Shown: positions 52,434-61,730 of the stretch, piece by piece | How positions within the stretch are numbered: the stretch's first letter is position 1 | Layout: the number at the start of each line of letters is the position of its first letter | Source of the DNA: Scytonema hofmannii PCC 7110 | Lineage (GTDB): Bacteria > Cyanobacteriota > Cyanobacteriia > Cyanobacteriales > Nostocaceae | Reading direction: 5' to 3' | NCBI RefSeq assembly: GCF_000346485.2 | Contig: NZ_KQ976354.1 | Location: forward strand, 2,605,087 to 2,669,086 | DNA: 64,000 bases | Notes under the pieces: model-generated | Told to the model about the DNA's origin: nothing | Databases searched by the model: none | The model's input: the letters and a program-made list of their open reading frames with translations, nothing else | Translations under genes and position numbers: made by a program

Positions 52434-53777
52434 TCAGTCTTCGTTGCTCAACGTTGTTTCTGGTTGCTCAATTGGTATTTCAATGATAAAATTTGCTCCT
52501 TGCCCAACCGAAGAGTGACACTTGATTTTTCCTTGATGTTTTTTGACTACAATTTGATGGCTAATTGATAATCCCAGCCCACTCCCTTTTCCCACAGGCT
52601 TTGTTGTGAAGAAAGGATCGAATAAGCGCGATCGCACTGACTCATCCATCCCCGGACCATTATCAGCAATGCTAACTCTAACTGTATTATTGCTTGTCAG
52701 TTGAGTGTGAATATTAATCTGGGGAGTAGGGAGTGGTGAGTGGTGAGTAGGGTGTCTTTCTTTCCCTATTCCCCACTCACTACTCCCCACTCCCCGATCC
52801 AAAGCATCAATCGCATTACTTATGATGTGCATAAACACCTGATTGAGCTCGCTAGGATAACAACTCACCAAAGGCAAATTACTGTATTCTGTTGTAACAT
52901 TAATGCTGGGACGATGGGCTGTTTCTTTCAGTCGATGCTGCAACATGACAATAGTACTATCTATCCCTTCATGGATATTGACTGGCTTCATATCCGCTTC
53001 ATCAAGTCTGGAAAAGTTTTGTAGTGCCAGTACTATTTGCCGGATGCGATCGGCTCCCCTGTACATAGCACCCATCAAGTTTCGCACATCATTCATCAAA
53101 AAGTGTAAGTCTATATCCCGAACTGTTTGCTGAATTTTTACTGTTGGATTTGGATACTCATCATGATAAACTTCCACGACGTTAATTAACTGTTGTACGT
53201 ACTGACTAACATACTCAATATTTCCGTAAATCAAACTAATTGGGTTGTTAACTTCGTGGGCAATTCCAGCAACCATCTGTCCCAATGCTGCCATTTTCTC
53301 ATTTTGAATTTGTTGGACTTGGGCAACTTTTAATTCGTCAAGAGTCTTTTGTAACAATAAATTCTTTTCTTTTAGTTTATGTTGGAGTAAACGTAAATTG
53401 ATTTGATTTTCAATCCGCAATAAAACTTCTGCTCCATGGAAAGGTTTGGTGATGTAATCTACACCTCCGACATCAAAAGCTTTTACTTTATCCAATACAT
53501 CATCTAAAGCACTAATAAAAATCACTGGAATATCATAAGTTCTTTCATCTACTTTAAGTTGCTTGCAAACCTCATACCCATCCATACCTGGCATATTAAT
53601 ATCAAGCAGAATAACATCCGGCAAAACCATCTGACAAGCAGTTAATGCCATTTTACCATTTAATGCTTTACGAACTTCATAACCTTGTGCTGTTAGCATT
53701 GCAGATAACAGACGTAGGTTATCCGGTGTATCATCAACAACTAAAATATTGCCTTTGTATTCTTGATGTAAATGCAT
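52434..53777 (-). CDS. Response regulator-histidine kinase hybrid
   Basis: 447 residues. A receiver domain (residues 8-125) with phospho-accepting Asp59 in PDVILLDINMPGMDGYEV, a coiled coil, HisKA with His174 in GIAHEVNNPISLIYG, and an HATPase with SNAIDAL, DNGPGM and GKGSGLGLS. Its output probably passes phosphate to another regulator. A heptamer-derived stretch (52720-52797) encodes a short variable insert (GVGSSEWGIGKERHPTHHSP) between the N box and the next strand. It lies downstream of a receiver-GGDEF gene on the same strand, 77 bases apart, and the two probably act in one pathway. Confidence 0.92.
   Translation of the reverse strand: MHLHQEYKGNILVVDDTPDNLRLLSAMLTAQGYEVRKALNGKMALTACQMVLPDVILLDINMPGMDGYEVCKQLKVDERTYDIPVIFISALDDVLDKVKAFDVGGVDYITKPFHGAEVLLRIENQINLRLLQHKLKEKNLLLQKTLDELKVAQVQQIQNEKMAALGQMVAGIAHEVNNPISLIYGNIEYVSQYVQQLINVVEVYHDEYPNPTVKIQQTVRDIDLHFLMNDVRNLMGAMYRGADRIRQIVLALQNFSRLDEADMKPVNIHEGIDSTIVMLQHRLKETAHRPSINVTTEYSNLPLVSCYPSELNQVFMHIISNAIDALDRGVGSSEWGIGKERHPTHHSPLPTPQINIHTQLTSNNTVRVSIADNGPGMDESVRSRLFDPFFTTKPVGKGSGLGLSISHQIVVKKHQGKIKCHSSVGQGANFIIEIPIEQPETTLSNED
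52720..52797. repeat. Inverted pair of GGGAGTG/CACTCCC heptamer arrays inside a kinase gene
   Basis: GGGAGTA-GGGAGTG copies (52720-52754) are followed by CCCACTC/CTACTCC copies (52766-52797), so the array reads through a centre and could fold as a hairpin. It codes a loop insert in the ATPase domain of the response-regulator kinase. Confidence 0.8.
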
Positions 53778-53854
53778 TTTAAAAAAATTAGACTTTTAAT
53801 GATTGCAGGAGTCAACCTTTTTTTCCGAGCGACTAGCTTGAAAACTAATTTTTA

Positions 53855-54988
53855 CTAATCTTCACTCAAAGAACCCTCCTCCTCAAAGATATATTGTTTA
53901 TTCCAACATTTAATTTCTCCCGCGACAGAAAGATTTCCGGAGCAATTTTGTCGGGCAACAGGCACACAAGCACAATATCCGTTACGTCCTTGTAGTTTCG
54001 CTTGATAGAGAGCCTTGTCACTAGCAGCGATAAGAGTTTTTGGTAAAGACGGATTCACGGGAACTTTAGTTGCTATACCCATACTTAAGGTAATATAATT
54101 TTTCACAAAAGATGATGAATGAGGAATTTTTAATTCTTTTATCCGTAACCTAACATTTTCAGCTACTCGCACTGCTCCATGAAAATTTGTGTTGGGTAAA
54201 ATCACAGCAAACTCTTCTCCTCCATAACGAGCTACCACATCGGCAGGACGCCTAACTGCATAACGAATAGCCCGAGCCACCTTCCGCAAACAATCATCAC
54301 CTGCTACATGACCGTAGGTATCGTTGTAAGATTTAAAATAGTCTATATCGCACAGAATAAAAGAAAGAGGAAGTTGCTCTCGTGCTGACCTCTGCCATTC
54401 TCGTTGCAAGTAATCATCTAAAAAACGGCGGTTAGAAACTTGTGTTAAACTATCCACCCAAACCAATTCTCTCAGTTTGTCGTTAGCTGTTTGTAAGGCA
54501 GATTCAACTTTGACACGTTTTTCTATTTCTAATAACAACAAAGCATTTTGCTCTGAAAGCTTTTGGTTGGTTTCTCGAAGTTCTCTTTGTAATTTTTGAA
54601 TAGTCAGTTGATTTTGTACCCGTGCAATGACCTCTTCAAACTGAAATGGTTTGGTAATGTAATCTGCACCACCAACTTTAATTCCTTTGACCTTATCTAA
54701 GACATCATCTAAAATACTAATAAAAATCACGGGTATGTTGCTGTTTGCTGGATCGGCTTTTAATCTTTCGCATACCTCATAGCCGTCCATTTCCGGCATA
54801 TTAATATCTAGCAAAATAATGTCTGGGGGCAAGGTCTTGACGGCAGTTAAAGCCATTTGCCCGTTGAGGGCTTTACGAACGTGATACCCCTCTTTTGCTA
54901 AAACAGTTGATAATACGCGTAAGTTATCAAGCTGGTCATCAACTATAAGAATATTGCCATAATTAGATGTTGATGGATCTTGATTCAT
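53855..54988 (-). CDS. Receiver-GGDEF diguanylate cyclase
   Basis: 377 residues, PleD-like without the second receiver. Receiver Asp61 in PDIILLDINMPEMDGYEV; a coiled linker (residues 130-175); GGDEF domain with GGEEF at 256-260 (RYGGEEFAVILPNTN) and an inhibitory I-site RxxD (R247-D250) five residues before it. It should make cyclic-di-GMP when phosphorylated, with product feedback inhibition. The C-terminal 45 residues (ACVPVARQNCSGNLS...) are not part of the domain. It precedes the receiver-kinase gene (same strand), a likely operon. ATG 54988 follows CCAAGAGG on the minus strand (AAGAGG), a suitable ribosome-binding site. Confidence 0.94.
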   Translation of the reverse strand: MNQDPSTSNYGNILIVDDQLDNLRVLSTVLAKEGYHVRKALNGQMALTAVKTLPPDIILLDINMPEMDGYEVCERLKADPANSNIPVIFISILDDVLDKVKGIKVGGADYITKPFQFEEVIARVQNQLTIQKLQRELRETNQKLSEQNALLLLEIEKRVKVESALQTANDKLRELVWVDSLTQVSNRRFLDDYLQREWQRSAREQLPLSFILCDIDYFKSYNDTYGHVAGDDCLRKVARAIRYAVRRPADVVARYGGEEFAVILPNTNFHGAVRVAENVRLRIKELKIPHSSSFVKNYITLSMGIATKVPVNPSLPKTLIAASDKALYQAKLQGRNGYCACVPVARQNCSGNLSVAGEIKCWNKQYIFEEEGSLSED

Positions 54989-55432
54989 CGAAAACCTCTT
55001 GGGAGCGTGGAAACCGCGTATCTTTAAGGAAGTACTGCGGCAATCAGAATCTAGACTTTTAACTGCTGGAGAATTATTTTTAGTGTCTCAGTATTTTCCA
55101 TGATGACACTTTCTATCATTTCTAGCTGCAAACTGGCAGGATTGCCAAACACGTATTTAGCCGAGTTACCTTTATTGAATGAATATCAGACGTGAGCACC
55201 GTACAAAAGAGAAATCCAAAAAACAAGCCCGGTGGTCATGACCGGGCTTTCTAGCTAAGCTGTTGCGCTCTAAATTTGCACAGATGGGCGGGTGAGGACG
55301 CCCATTCCACAAGAATTAGGTTGACTGAGGCTGTGCCAGTTATAGAATTATTAGCTTAATATAGAGGCGTATTTAGCTTTGTTTTGAGGCAGTGTATTTC
55401 ACAACTAACCACTAACCACTAACCACCAACCA
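54989..55432. other. Intergenic region between the cyclase and lepB
   Basis: About 440 bases without a gene. It holds the lepB terminator (55218-55250), a GC palindrome with GGGCGGGTGAGGACGCCC at 55286-55303, and CACTAAC heptamers at 55402-55432. The promoter for the cyclase operon should lie in 54990-55200. Confidence 0.5.
55216..55250 (-). terminator. Rho-independent terminator downstream of lepB
   Basis: On the minus strand AAGCCCGG pairs with CCGGGCTT, followed by GTTTTTTGG. It lies about 180 bases after the lepB stop and is oriented to end its transcript before the cyclase gene. Confidence 0.75.
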
Positions 55433-56080
55433 TTAATTGTTATATAACTCTTTTTTATCTATTCCCCCAACTTGATTGAGAGGCCAAAAGCGAAGTACCG
55501 CACGACCAATAATATTTTCACGAGGAACAACACCCCAGCAACGACTATCGTAACTGCTGTTACGGTTATCTCCTAATACTAAGTATGAGTTGTTTGGTAT
55601 CGTGACGGGTTGAGATAGGAAAGGAGGTTGTTGACCGGATGTACAAACGTCAACGACTGTACGCTGACTATCTGTCAAGTACTGTTGCTCTGGTAAGGGG
55701 TTGCCATTGATATACACTTTACCGTTCTTGAGTGCTACCTTTTCCCCTGGTAAAGCAATTACACGCTTGATAAAGGCGTCTTGGTATTGTTCTTTTTGTA
55801 GTTCTTTTGTGGGAGAAAAGACTACAATATCGCCTCGCTTCGGCTCAGAAAATTTGTAGCCTAATTTATCCACAATAATTTTGTCTGCTTCCCACTGATT
55901 TGGGGAACCATGTAAAGTCGGTTCCATAGAACCAGAGGGAATCCAACGTGCTTCAGCAACAAAGGTACGAATTCCCAAGGCGAGAACAACGCTTAAAACT
56001 ATTGTTCTACCTAGTTCTGCGATCCACGAATTATTGGGCTGTTGATGGCTAGAGTTGTTATCAGACACTTGATTTTGCAT
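55433..56080 (-). CDS. lepB: Signal peptidase I
   Basis: 215 residues. One N-terminal membrane helix (about 23-45), with the catalytic Ser51 in WIPSGSMEPTL and Lys105 in FIKRVIALPGE, and the family boxes GDIVVF, GDNRNSSYDSR and GRAVLRFWPL. It cleaves signal peptides from exported proteins at the outer face of the plasma or thylakoid membrane. The membrane-proximal sequence is rich in Asn and Gln. It diverges from pyrC with about 250 bases between them. Confidence 0.95.
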   Translation of the reverse strand: MQNQVSDNNSSHQQPNNSWIAELGRTIVLSVVLALGIRTFVAEARWIPSGSMEPTLHGSPNQWEADKIIVDKLGYKFSEPKRGDIVVFSPTKELQKEQYQDAFIKRVIALPGEKVALKNGKVYINGNPLPEQQYLTDSQRTVVDVCTSGQQPPFLSQPVTIPNNSYLVLGDNRNSSYDSRCWGVVPRENIIGRAVLRFWPLNQVGGIDKKELYNN

Positions 56081-56333
56081 GAAAGTACTAGAGTGATGGC
56101 TTATAAAAAGCAGGTGAATGATTTATCCGAGCAGGGATGTTGTATTGGTTTATCTTAACTTTACAAAAAGGCAGAGGGTAGAAAGAAACGAATTCATGTA
56201 GTAACTCATAGTTTAAGAAATATTAACTTTTTTGTAACGAAGAACACAATACTCCCGCTCATAGTTCAACCAAGTTTAACCTATATGGATGGTAATCTGT
56301 CACGCTTAACTCTTGTAATAACGCAGTTGACCT

Positions 56334-57659
56334 ATGCCATTTACCGCAAGTAGTTTGCTAATTCGTCGTGCTCGCATCGTTTTACCCACTGGTGAATTGC
56401 TAGTTGGTGATGTATTGACAAGCGATCGCACAATAGTTGAGGTGGCTCCAGAAATTACAAAGGCAACCCCAACAACAGAAATTGACGCAGAAGGGTTAAC
56501 TTTGTTGCCAGGAGTCATCGATCCACAAGTACATTTCCGGGAACCGGGACTCGAATATAAGGAAGACTTATTTACTGCGAGTTGTGCTTGTGCTAAAGGG
56601 GGAGTCACCTCATTTTTAGAAATGCCAAATACACGCCCTCCAACAATTAGCCAGTATGCACTTGATGACAAGTTACAACGAGCATCCCAAAAGAGCTTGG
56701 TGAATTATGGCTTTTTTATCGGGGCAACAGCAGATAACCTCCCAGATATACTATTAGCAAAACCGACACCAGGGATCAAGATATTCATGGGGTCGATGCA
56801 CGGTTCATTACTGGTTGACCAAGACGCTGCACTAGAGGCAATTTTTGCCAAAGGAGACCGCTTAATTGCTGTTCATGCAGAAGACCAAGCCAGAATACAA
56901 CAGCGAAGAGCAGAATTTGCTGGGATTCATGACCCCGCAGTTCATTCTCAAATCCAAGATAACCAAGCAGCATTATTGGCAACCCAGCAAGCATTAAGAC
57001 TTTCTAAAAAATATCAACGTCGCCTACATATTCTGCATATGTCAACAGCAGAAGAAGCAGAGTTGTTGCGTCAAGACAAACCAAGTTGGGTGACAGCAGA
57101 AGTCACGCCGCAGCACTTATTGTTGAATACGGATGCTTACGCCAAAATAGGAACAAGAGCGCAAATGAACCCGCCTTTGCGATCGCCTCACGATAACGAA
57201 GTTCTTTGGGAAGCCTTACGCGATGGCACGATCGACTTCATTGCCACAGACCACGCGCCACACACTTTAGAAGAAAAATCGCAAGAGTACCCCAAAACAC
57301 CCTCTGGAATGCCCGGAGTAGAAACTTCCCTGCCTTTAATGCTAACAGCCGCAATGGACGGGAAATGTACTGTCGCCCAAGTAGCAAACTGGATGTCTCA
57401 AGCTGTAGCTAAAGCATATTCTATTCCTAATAAAGGAGCGATCGCACCCGGTTACGATGCCGATTTAGTTTTAGTAGATTTAAACACTTACCATCCAGTA
57501 CGCCCAGAAGAACTATTAACTAAGTGTCGTTGGAGTCCTTTTGAGGGTTGGAATTTAACAGGATGGCCCGTTGTGACGATTGTAGGCGGTCAAATTGTTT
57601 ATGAAAAAGGCAAATTGTATACAGAGGTAAGGGGTCAAGCTTTGACGTTTAATCAATAG
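56334..57659 (+). CDS. pyrC: Dihydroorotase
   Basis: 441 residues, the long PyrC type, third step of pyrimidine synthesis. Zinc ligands and catalytic parts are visible: DPQVHFREPGLEYKED, HAEDQARIQQR, HILHMSTAEEA and DFIATDHAPHTLEEK with the catalytic Asp. Start ATG 56334 gives MPFTASSLLIRRARIVLPTG, the normal N-terminus. The stop is followed by a long heptamer array. It stands alone on the plus strand, divergent from lepB. Confidence 0.94.
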   Translation: MPFTASSLLIRRARIVLPTGELLVGDVLTSDRTIVEVAPEITKATPTTEIDAEGLTLLPGVIDPQVHFREPGLEYKEDLFTASCACAKGGVTSFLEMPNTRPPTISQYALDDKLQRASQKSLVNYGFFIGATADNLPDILLAKPTPGIKIFMGSMHGSLLVDQDAALEAIFAKGDRLIAVHAEDQARIQQRRAEFAGIHDPAVHSQIQDNQAALLATQQALRLSKKYQRRLHILHMSTAEEAELLRQDKPSWVTAEVTPQHLLLNTDAYAKIGTRAQMNPPLRSPHDNEVLWEALRDGTIDFIATDHAPHTLEEKSQEYPKTPSGMPGVETSLPLMLTAAMDGKCTVAQVANWMSQAVAKAYSIPNKGAIAPGYDADLVLVDLNTYHPVRPEELLTKCRWSPFEGWNLTGWPVVTIVGGQIVYEKGKLYTEVRGQALTFNQ

Positions 57660-57791
57660 TTAGTGGTTAGTGGTTAGTGGTTAGTGGTTAGTTGTTAGTT
57701 GTTAGTTGTTAGTGGTCACTGGTCACTGGTCACTGGTCACTGGTCACTGGTCACTGGTCACTGGTCACTGGTCACTGGTCACTGGTCACTG
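57657..57791. repeat. Long heptamer array, TTAGTGG then GTCACTG
   Basis: About four copies of TTAGTGG, three of TTAGTTG and ten of GTCACTG in one run directly after pyrC. It is the longest array in the window and lies about 200 bases before the PatS-like gene. Confidence 0.92.
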
Positions 57792-57990
57792 ATTACCTAT
57801 CAGTAAATCCTTTAATAAACTGTTCGCAGTTAACATTTTCTGATACGTAAACCTAGTTTATACATACTTCATGAAATCTTGATAAAAATCTACTGAGTCT
57901 TTGTTTACATAGGTAGAGGAACCAGTTAATAACACTACTGGTGAAATATCTACCTACGGAGAATATTTGTAAACAATACTTGGTAAAAAA

Positions 57991-58155
57991 ATGACAATGC
58001 TAGCTAATTACACTGACGAGCGTGGAAGTGGCAGAATTGACCAGCACACATATGCAGGCAATAGTATGACGGAAAACCAGCGCCTTGCTTGGATTCTCAT
58101 ACCCGGAGCCAAAAAGGCTGGCGTTGCTTGGTTTGAGTCTTTTTCTGGATATTAA
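57991..58155 (+). CDS. patS: PatS-like heterocyst inhibitor with C-terminal extension
   Basis: 54 residues: MTMLANYTDERGSGR and then a 39-residue extension (IDQHTYAGNSM, NQRLAWILIPGAKKAGVAWF, ESFSGY). PatS of Anabaena PCC 7120 is [17 protein letters not shown] and ends at that Arg; the pentapeptide RGSGR (in DERGSGR) blocks HetR and spaces heterocysts. Here the match M-L-x-N-x-x-DERGSGR is strong, but the frame does not stop. In Anabaena, as I recall, patS lies next to hetY, a TsaE-like gene, convergently; the next gene here is convergent tsaE, 80 bases away, which supports the assignment. If made, the peptide would need processing or would act through an internal RGSGR, as HetN does. The extension has no recognised domain. 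Confidence 0.72.
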   Translation: MTMLANYTDERGSGRIDQHTYAGNSMTENQRLAWILIPGAKKAGVAWFESFSGY

Positions 58156-58234
58156 GTAAGAGTAGGTACAACAACATAACTAAGTTGTAACTCGCAGTTC
58201 TTGGTAAAAGTATTCATTAAATTCCCATCGCGAA

Positions 58235-58696
58235 TTACAAATTAGCGCCCAATAGTTCTTCTGAAATACTACAATTGTGTGTTGCGATCGCGGCTTGACG
58301 ACTGCCCTCATTCTTATAAGTCAGAGAAACTATTATATAGCTATCTGGCTTATAAGGCAATCGTTCAGCCCACTCAATTGCCACAATTCCTGGTGTCACC
58401 TCAACACCTTCCCAATAAGTTTCCAGATTTAAAGCAGCGACTTCCTTTGGTTCTAAGCGATATAAATCGAGGTGATACAGAGGGAAACGTCCTTCCGTAT
58501 ACTCATTAATCAGGGTGAAAGTAGGGCTAACAATAGGTTCGGAGATACCCAACCCGTGACCCATACCTTGCACTAGGGTTGTTTTGCCAGCACCTAGATC
58601 GCCGTGTAGTAAAATAACGCTCCCAGCGTCTAAAGATTGACCGAGTGCAATACCTAGTTTACGTGTTGCCGTAGTATCTGACAAAGAAATTTTCAT
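58235..58696 (-). CDS. tsaE: tRNA threonylcarbamoyladenosine biosynthesis protein TsaE (HetY-like)
   Basis: 153 residues. Walker A is LHGDLGAGKTTLVQGM (30-45); SPTFTLINEY and LDLYRLEPKE are family motifs, and VAIEWAERLPY is the Walker B-like region. With TsaB and TsaD it makes t6A37 in tRNAs that read ANN codons. In Anabaena a homologue named HetY influences heterocyst development and lies by patS, which matches this arrangement. It is downstream of the yvcK-like gene on the same strand; the intervening repeat array makes cotranscription uncertain. Confidence 0.94.
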   Translation of the reverse strand: MKISLSDTTATRKLGIALGQSLDAGSVILLHGDLGAGKTTLVQGMGHGLGISEPIVSPTFTLINEYTEGRFPLYHLDLYRLEPKEVAALNLETYWEGVEVTPGIVAIEWAERLPYKPDSYIIVSLTYKNEGSRQAAIATHNCSISEELLGANL

Positions 58697-58701
58697 AATT
58701 G

Positions 58702-58788
58702 GTTAATTGTTAGTGGATAGTGGATAGTGGATAGTGGTTATTAGCTACTAACAACTAACAACTAACAACTAACAACTAACAACTATCC
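58702..58788. repeat. Heptamer array (GTGGATA, ACAACTA)
   Basis: Copies of TAGTGGA (about three) and ACAACTA (about six) fill the gap between the yvcK-like and tsaE genes. Confidence 0.88.
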
Positions 58789-58793
58789 AATTC

Positions 58794-60161
58794 CTACTTC
58801 CCTTGATGTGCTCCACTGTACCAACGCCATAACACCTTTGCCAGTCGTTGGGGATTGTGGCGCACGCAACCTGTTTCATCTTCATGCATGACATTTGCCA
58901 GAACAATTCGCCGCCCTAACATTGTCACGTCTTCTCGATCTAGAAACACGGGATGGGAGTTTTGTTGGGCATAACGCACAAGTGCGCGAGGAGTAGGAGA
59001 TTTTTTATGTACGAGTACGGCGTTAAATAGGGGTTTTCCACATGCAGCGTCAATTGCCCGAATATGATCTGCAACAGTGTAATCTTGGGTTTCCCCTGGT
59101 TGAGTCATGATGTTACAAACATAAATACGGGGTGCTTCAGAAGCAGCGATCGCATCAGCAATTTCTGGGACGAGTAGATTGGGAATCACACTAGTGAAAA
59201 GACTGCCGGGACCCATAATAATATAGTCAGCTTCTTTGATTGCCTTGATAACAGCTGGTAAAGCTGGGGGATGAGCGGGCGTACAGCCAATTTTGACAAT
59301 ATGACCTCCGGCGGCGGTGATATTAGATTCACCTTCAATCCGCCGACCATCAGACAATTCTGCCCAAAGGCGAACATCACTGAGAGTTGCTGGCAAAACT
59401 TGTCCTCGGATGGCTAAGACTTTAGAACTAGCTGCGATCGCCCGTTCGAGATCGCCAGTAATATCACTAAGTGCTGTTAAGAACAGATTACCAAAACTGT
59501 GACCTGTCAACCCATCCCCTGCTTTAAAGCGGTATTGAAAGAGTTCAGTTAATAACTTTTCTTCATCAGCGAGTGCTGCCAAACAGTTGCGAATATCTCC
59601 TGGTGGGAGAACACCAATTTCCCGACGCAACCGCCCGGAAGAACCCCCATCGTCTGCGACAGTGACAATAGCGGTAATGTTAGCGCTGTAAACCTTGAGT
59701 CCTCGAAGTAACGTAGAAAGACCAGTGCCACCGCCAATTGTGACAATTTTAGGACCTCGATACAAGCGACGATGTGCGAGCAAGACATCAATCAGTTCTT
59801 CATCGCCTTCTGGTCTGAGGACTGCAGTAATAGAACCAACTGTCCGAGTTTGTCCCCATAAAAGCAAGAGCAAGCCACACAACAAAACCAAAGGACCGCT
59901 GATGTAGTACGGTACAATATTGGTGATTGTTCCCAGAAAGCCCCTAATCAACTCTATTGCCCAAAAGATTGGCGTTAATCTAACCCAAATAGCAAGACCC
60001 AGACTTGCTAGCAGTACACCCCCAACGCTGATGAGCAACCATCGTTTAATCGATAATCCAGGGGACAACCATTTGAACCACTGATTAACCCGATGGGAAG
60101 TGCGACGGCGCGACTGCTTTTGCAGGGCGTTGAGGGCTTGTCTGAGAAAACCTATTGACAT
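58794..60161 (-). CDS. YvcK/CofD-like gluconeogenesis factor family protein
   Basis: About 455 residues from the preferred ATG at 60161 ([20 protein letters not shown]); an upstream frame to 60284 is open but not conserved in sequence type. Two membrane helices at the N-terminus ([37 protein letters not shown]) precede a YvcK domain: [37 protein letters not shown] and [14 protein letters not shown]. In Bacillus YvcK is needed for growth on gluconeogenic carbon and for cell shape, and it binds UDP-sugars. The membrane anchor is a feature of many cyanobacterial forms. It diverges from ruvC. Confidence 0.9.
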   Translation of the reverse strand: MSIGFLRQALNALQKQSRRRTSHRVNQWFKWLSPGLSIKRWLLISVGGVLLASLGLAIWVRLTPIFWAIELIRGFLGTITNIVPYYISGPLVLLCGLLLLLWGQTRTVGSITAVLRPEGDEELIDVLLAHRRLYRGPKIVTIGGGTGLSTLLRGLKVYSANITAIVTVADDGGSSGRLRREIGVLPPGDIRNCLAALADEEKLLTELFQYRFKAGDGLTGHSFGNLFLTALSDITGDLERAIAASSKVLAIRGQVLPATLSDVRLWAELSDGRRIEGESNITAAGGHIVKIGCTPAHPPALPAVIKAIKEADYIIMGPGSLFTSVIPNLLVPEIADAIAASEAPRIYVCNIMTQPGETQDYTVADHIRAIDAACGKPLFNAVLVHKKSPTPRALVRYAQQNSHPVFLDREDVTMLGRRIVLANVMHEDETGCVRHNPQRLAKVLWRWYSGAHQGK

Positions 60162-60338
60162 ACCACAAAAAGGAGCAGTGCTACTAACAACAATGAATAA
60201 CAGAAAATGTACACCACCTGGTTTTTTCCCGAATGTGGAATTGTGACATTTTTCCATCCCATTAGACCAAAACAGAGTAGTCAAAGTTGCCAGTGTGCCG
60301 ACTTATTTTTCCTCTGGGTATAGAGAAACAACAAGTGA

Positions 60339-60830
60339 ATGGAACAGCGAATTTTAGGGCTAGATCCCGGACTGGCAAGTTTGGGATTTGGCGCGATTAT
60401 ATGCCAAAAAAGTCAAACTACGGGGCAACAAGAGTCAGTAAATTTACTAGATTTTGGTGTAATCAGTACCCCAGCGAGTATGGAGTTAGGACAACGACTA
60501 TGTATGATATACGACGATCTGCACACCCTGATTGGGGAATATAAACCAGAATTAGTGGCTGTTGAGAAATTCTTCTTCTATCGTATGGCAAATACGATCC
60601 TCGTGGCACAAGCACGGGGTGTTGTGTTGTTAGTTCTTGCACAGCATAAGTTACCGATTGTGGAGTTTACACCCGCTCAAGTTAAACAAGCGCTTACAGG
60701 GTATGGGAATGCAGAGAAACAAGAAGTTCAAGCAGCAGTGGCGCACGAGTTGAACTTGGATTATGTTCCCCGCCCGGATGATGCTGCAGATGCGTTGGCT
60801 GTGGCGTTGACTGGGTGGTTTCAGATCTAG
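60339..60830 (+). CDS. ruvC: Crossover junction endodeoxyribonuclease RuvC
   Basis: 163 residues, the Holliday-junction resolvase. Catalytic acids: Asp9 in [13 protein letters not shown], Glu76 in [10 protein letters not shown], and Asp148/Asp151 in [27 protein letters not shown] is the conserved later motif. The start ATG 60339 fits the family. A 59-codon frame begins at the base after the stop codon. Confidence 0.95.
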   Translation: MEQRILGLDPGLASLGFGAIICQKSQTTGQQESVNLLDFGVISTPASMELGQRLCMIYDDLHTLIGEYKPELVAVEKFFFYRMANTILVAQARGVVLLVLAQHKLPIVEFTPAQVKQALTGYGNAEKQEVQAAVAHELNLDYVPRPDDAADALAVALTGWFQI

Positions 60831-61010
60831 ATGCATCTATCTACCACTACCACAAAAAACAACGGTACTCCAGATGTGGATTGGGAGAGTAGAGACATCA
60901 AAGCAATGGCAGCAGTGAAACTTGCTGCACAGCACCTGAAGCAAGATTATACTCGTTCAATTTGGATTAGTAGAACAGCGATCGCTAAACCCACATTCCG
61001 CACATATTAA
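60831..61010 (+). CDS. Hypothetical protein, 59 residues
   Basis: A frame starting directly after ruvC reads MHLSTTTTKNNGTPDVDWES, RDIKAMAAVKLAAQHLKQDY and TRSIWISRTAIAKPTFRTY. The central helix and spacing look like coding sequence, but I do not recognise it, and the end may be changed by the adjoining insertion-sequence debris. The adjacency to ruvC suggests translational coupling if it is real. Confidence 0.4.
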   Translation: MHLSTTTTKNNGTPDVDWESRDIKAMAAVKLAAQHLKQDYTRSIWISRTAIAKPTFRTY

Positions 61011-61040
61011 AGCGGATTTAATAATTATGAATTTGAAAAA

Positions 61041-61083
61041 TAAAAGCCTGTAATGATTACTGGACAATCATTACAGGCTTTTA
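61041..61083. repeat. Strong inverted repeat before the IS1634 fragment
   Basis: Perfect 18-bp stem TAAAAGCCTGTAATGATT (61041-61058) with its complement at 61066-61083 and the loop ACTGGAC. The A and T runs at its ends would let it terminate transcription on both strands. It may be part of the IS end or protect the transposase from outside transcription. Confidence 0.75.
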
Positions 61084-61124
61084 TCATATAAAATAATCGA
61101 GTTGGGCAGAAAGAGGAAAAAACC

Positions 61125-61730
61125 ATGAATGAGCCAATTGAAGCAATAAAAGTTCTAAATATAGACCATTTAGGAATAATAGCAGGAATAATAGACGAGA
61201 TGGAATTGGTAGAAGAAGTAAATAGAAAAGTAGGAATAAAAGAAAAAGAAACCTTAAGTCCAGGACAAGTAATGAAAGCGATGATTTTGAATGGATTAGG
61301 GTTTTTGAGCGCCCCATTATATCTATTTCCAGAATTTTTTATAGGCAAAGCAACCGAACATCTAATAGGAACGGGAGTATTACCAGAGCATTTAAATGAT
61401 GACAGATTAGGGAGAGCATTGGACAAATATTACGAAGCGGGGACAACCAAATTATTTACAGCGATCGCTATAAAAGCTGCTCATAAGTTCCAAGTAGAAA
61501 TGAATAGTGTTCATTTAGATGGGACTTCAATGTGTGTAGAGGGAGAGTACAAAAAAGAAGGGGAGGAAATAAATGAAATCAATCAAGAAGCAGAATTAGA
61601 GAAAGAGATGCTCCCCATAAAAATTGTCCACGGATACTCAAGAGATAAGAGACCAGATCTGAAACAATTTATTGTTGACATGATTGTAACAGGAGATGGA
61701 GATGCGGAATGTGGGTTTAAACAACAATGA
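61125..61730 (+). mobile_element. IS1634-type transposase, N-terminal part only
   Basis: 201 residues: IEAIKVLNIDHLGIIAGIID, LSPGQVMKAMILNGLGFLSA, VLPEHLNDDRLGRALDKYYE and VHLDGTSMCVEGEY with the first catalytic Asp. This is the start of an IS1634-like DDE transposase with its DUF4277 domain, usually over 500 residues. It stops after IVTGDGDAECGFKQQ, where the next gene fragment begins, so the 3' two-thirds of the element are gone. Not capable of transposition by itself. Confidence 0.85.

Noticed and set aside
57657..57791. Long repeat array as CRISPR or replication origin iterons
   Set aside because: The unit is only seven bases with no spacers, and the same arrays occur at many other intergenic sites and inside genes.
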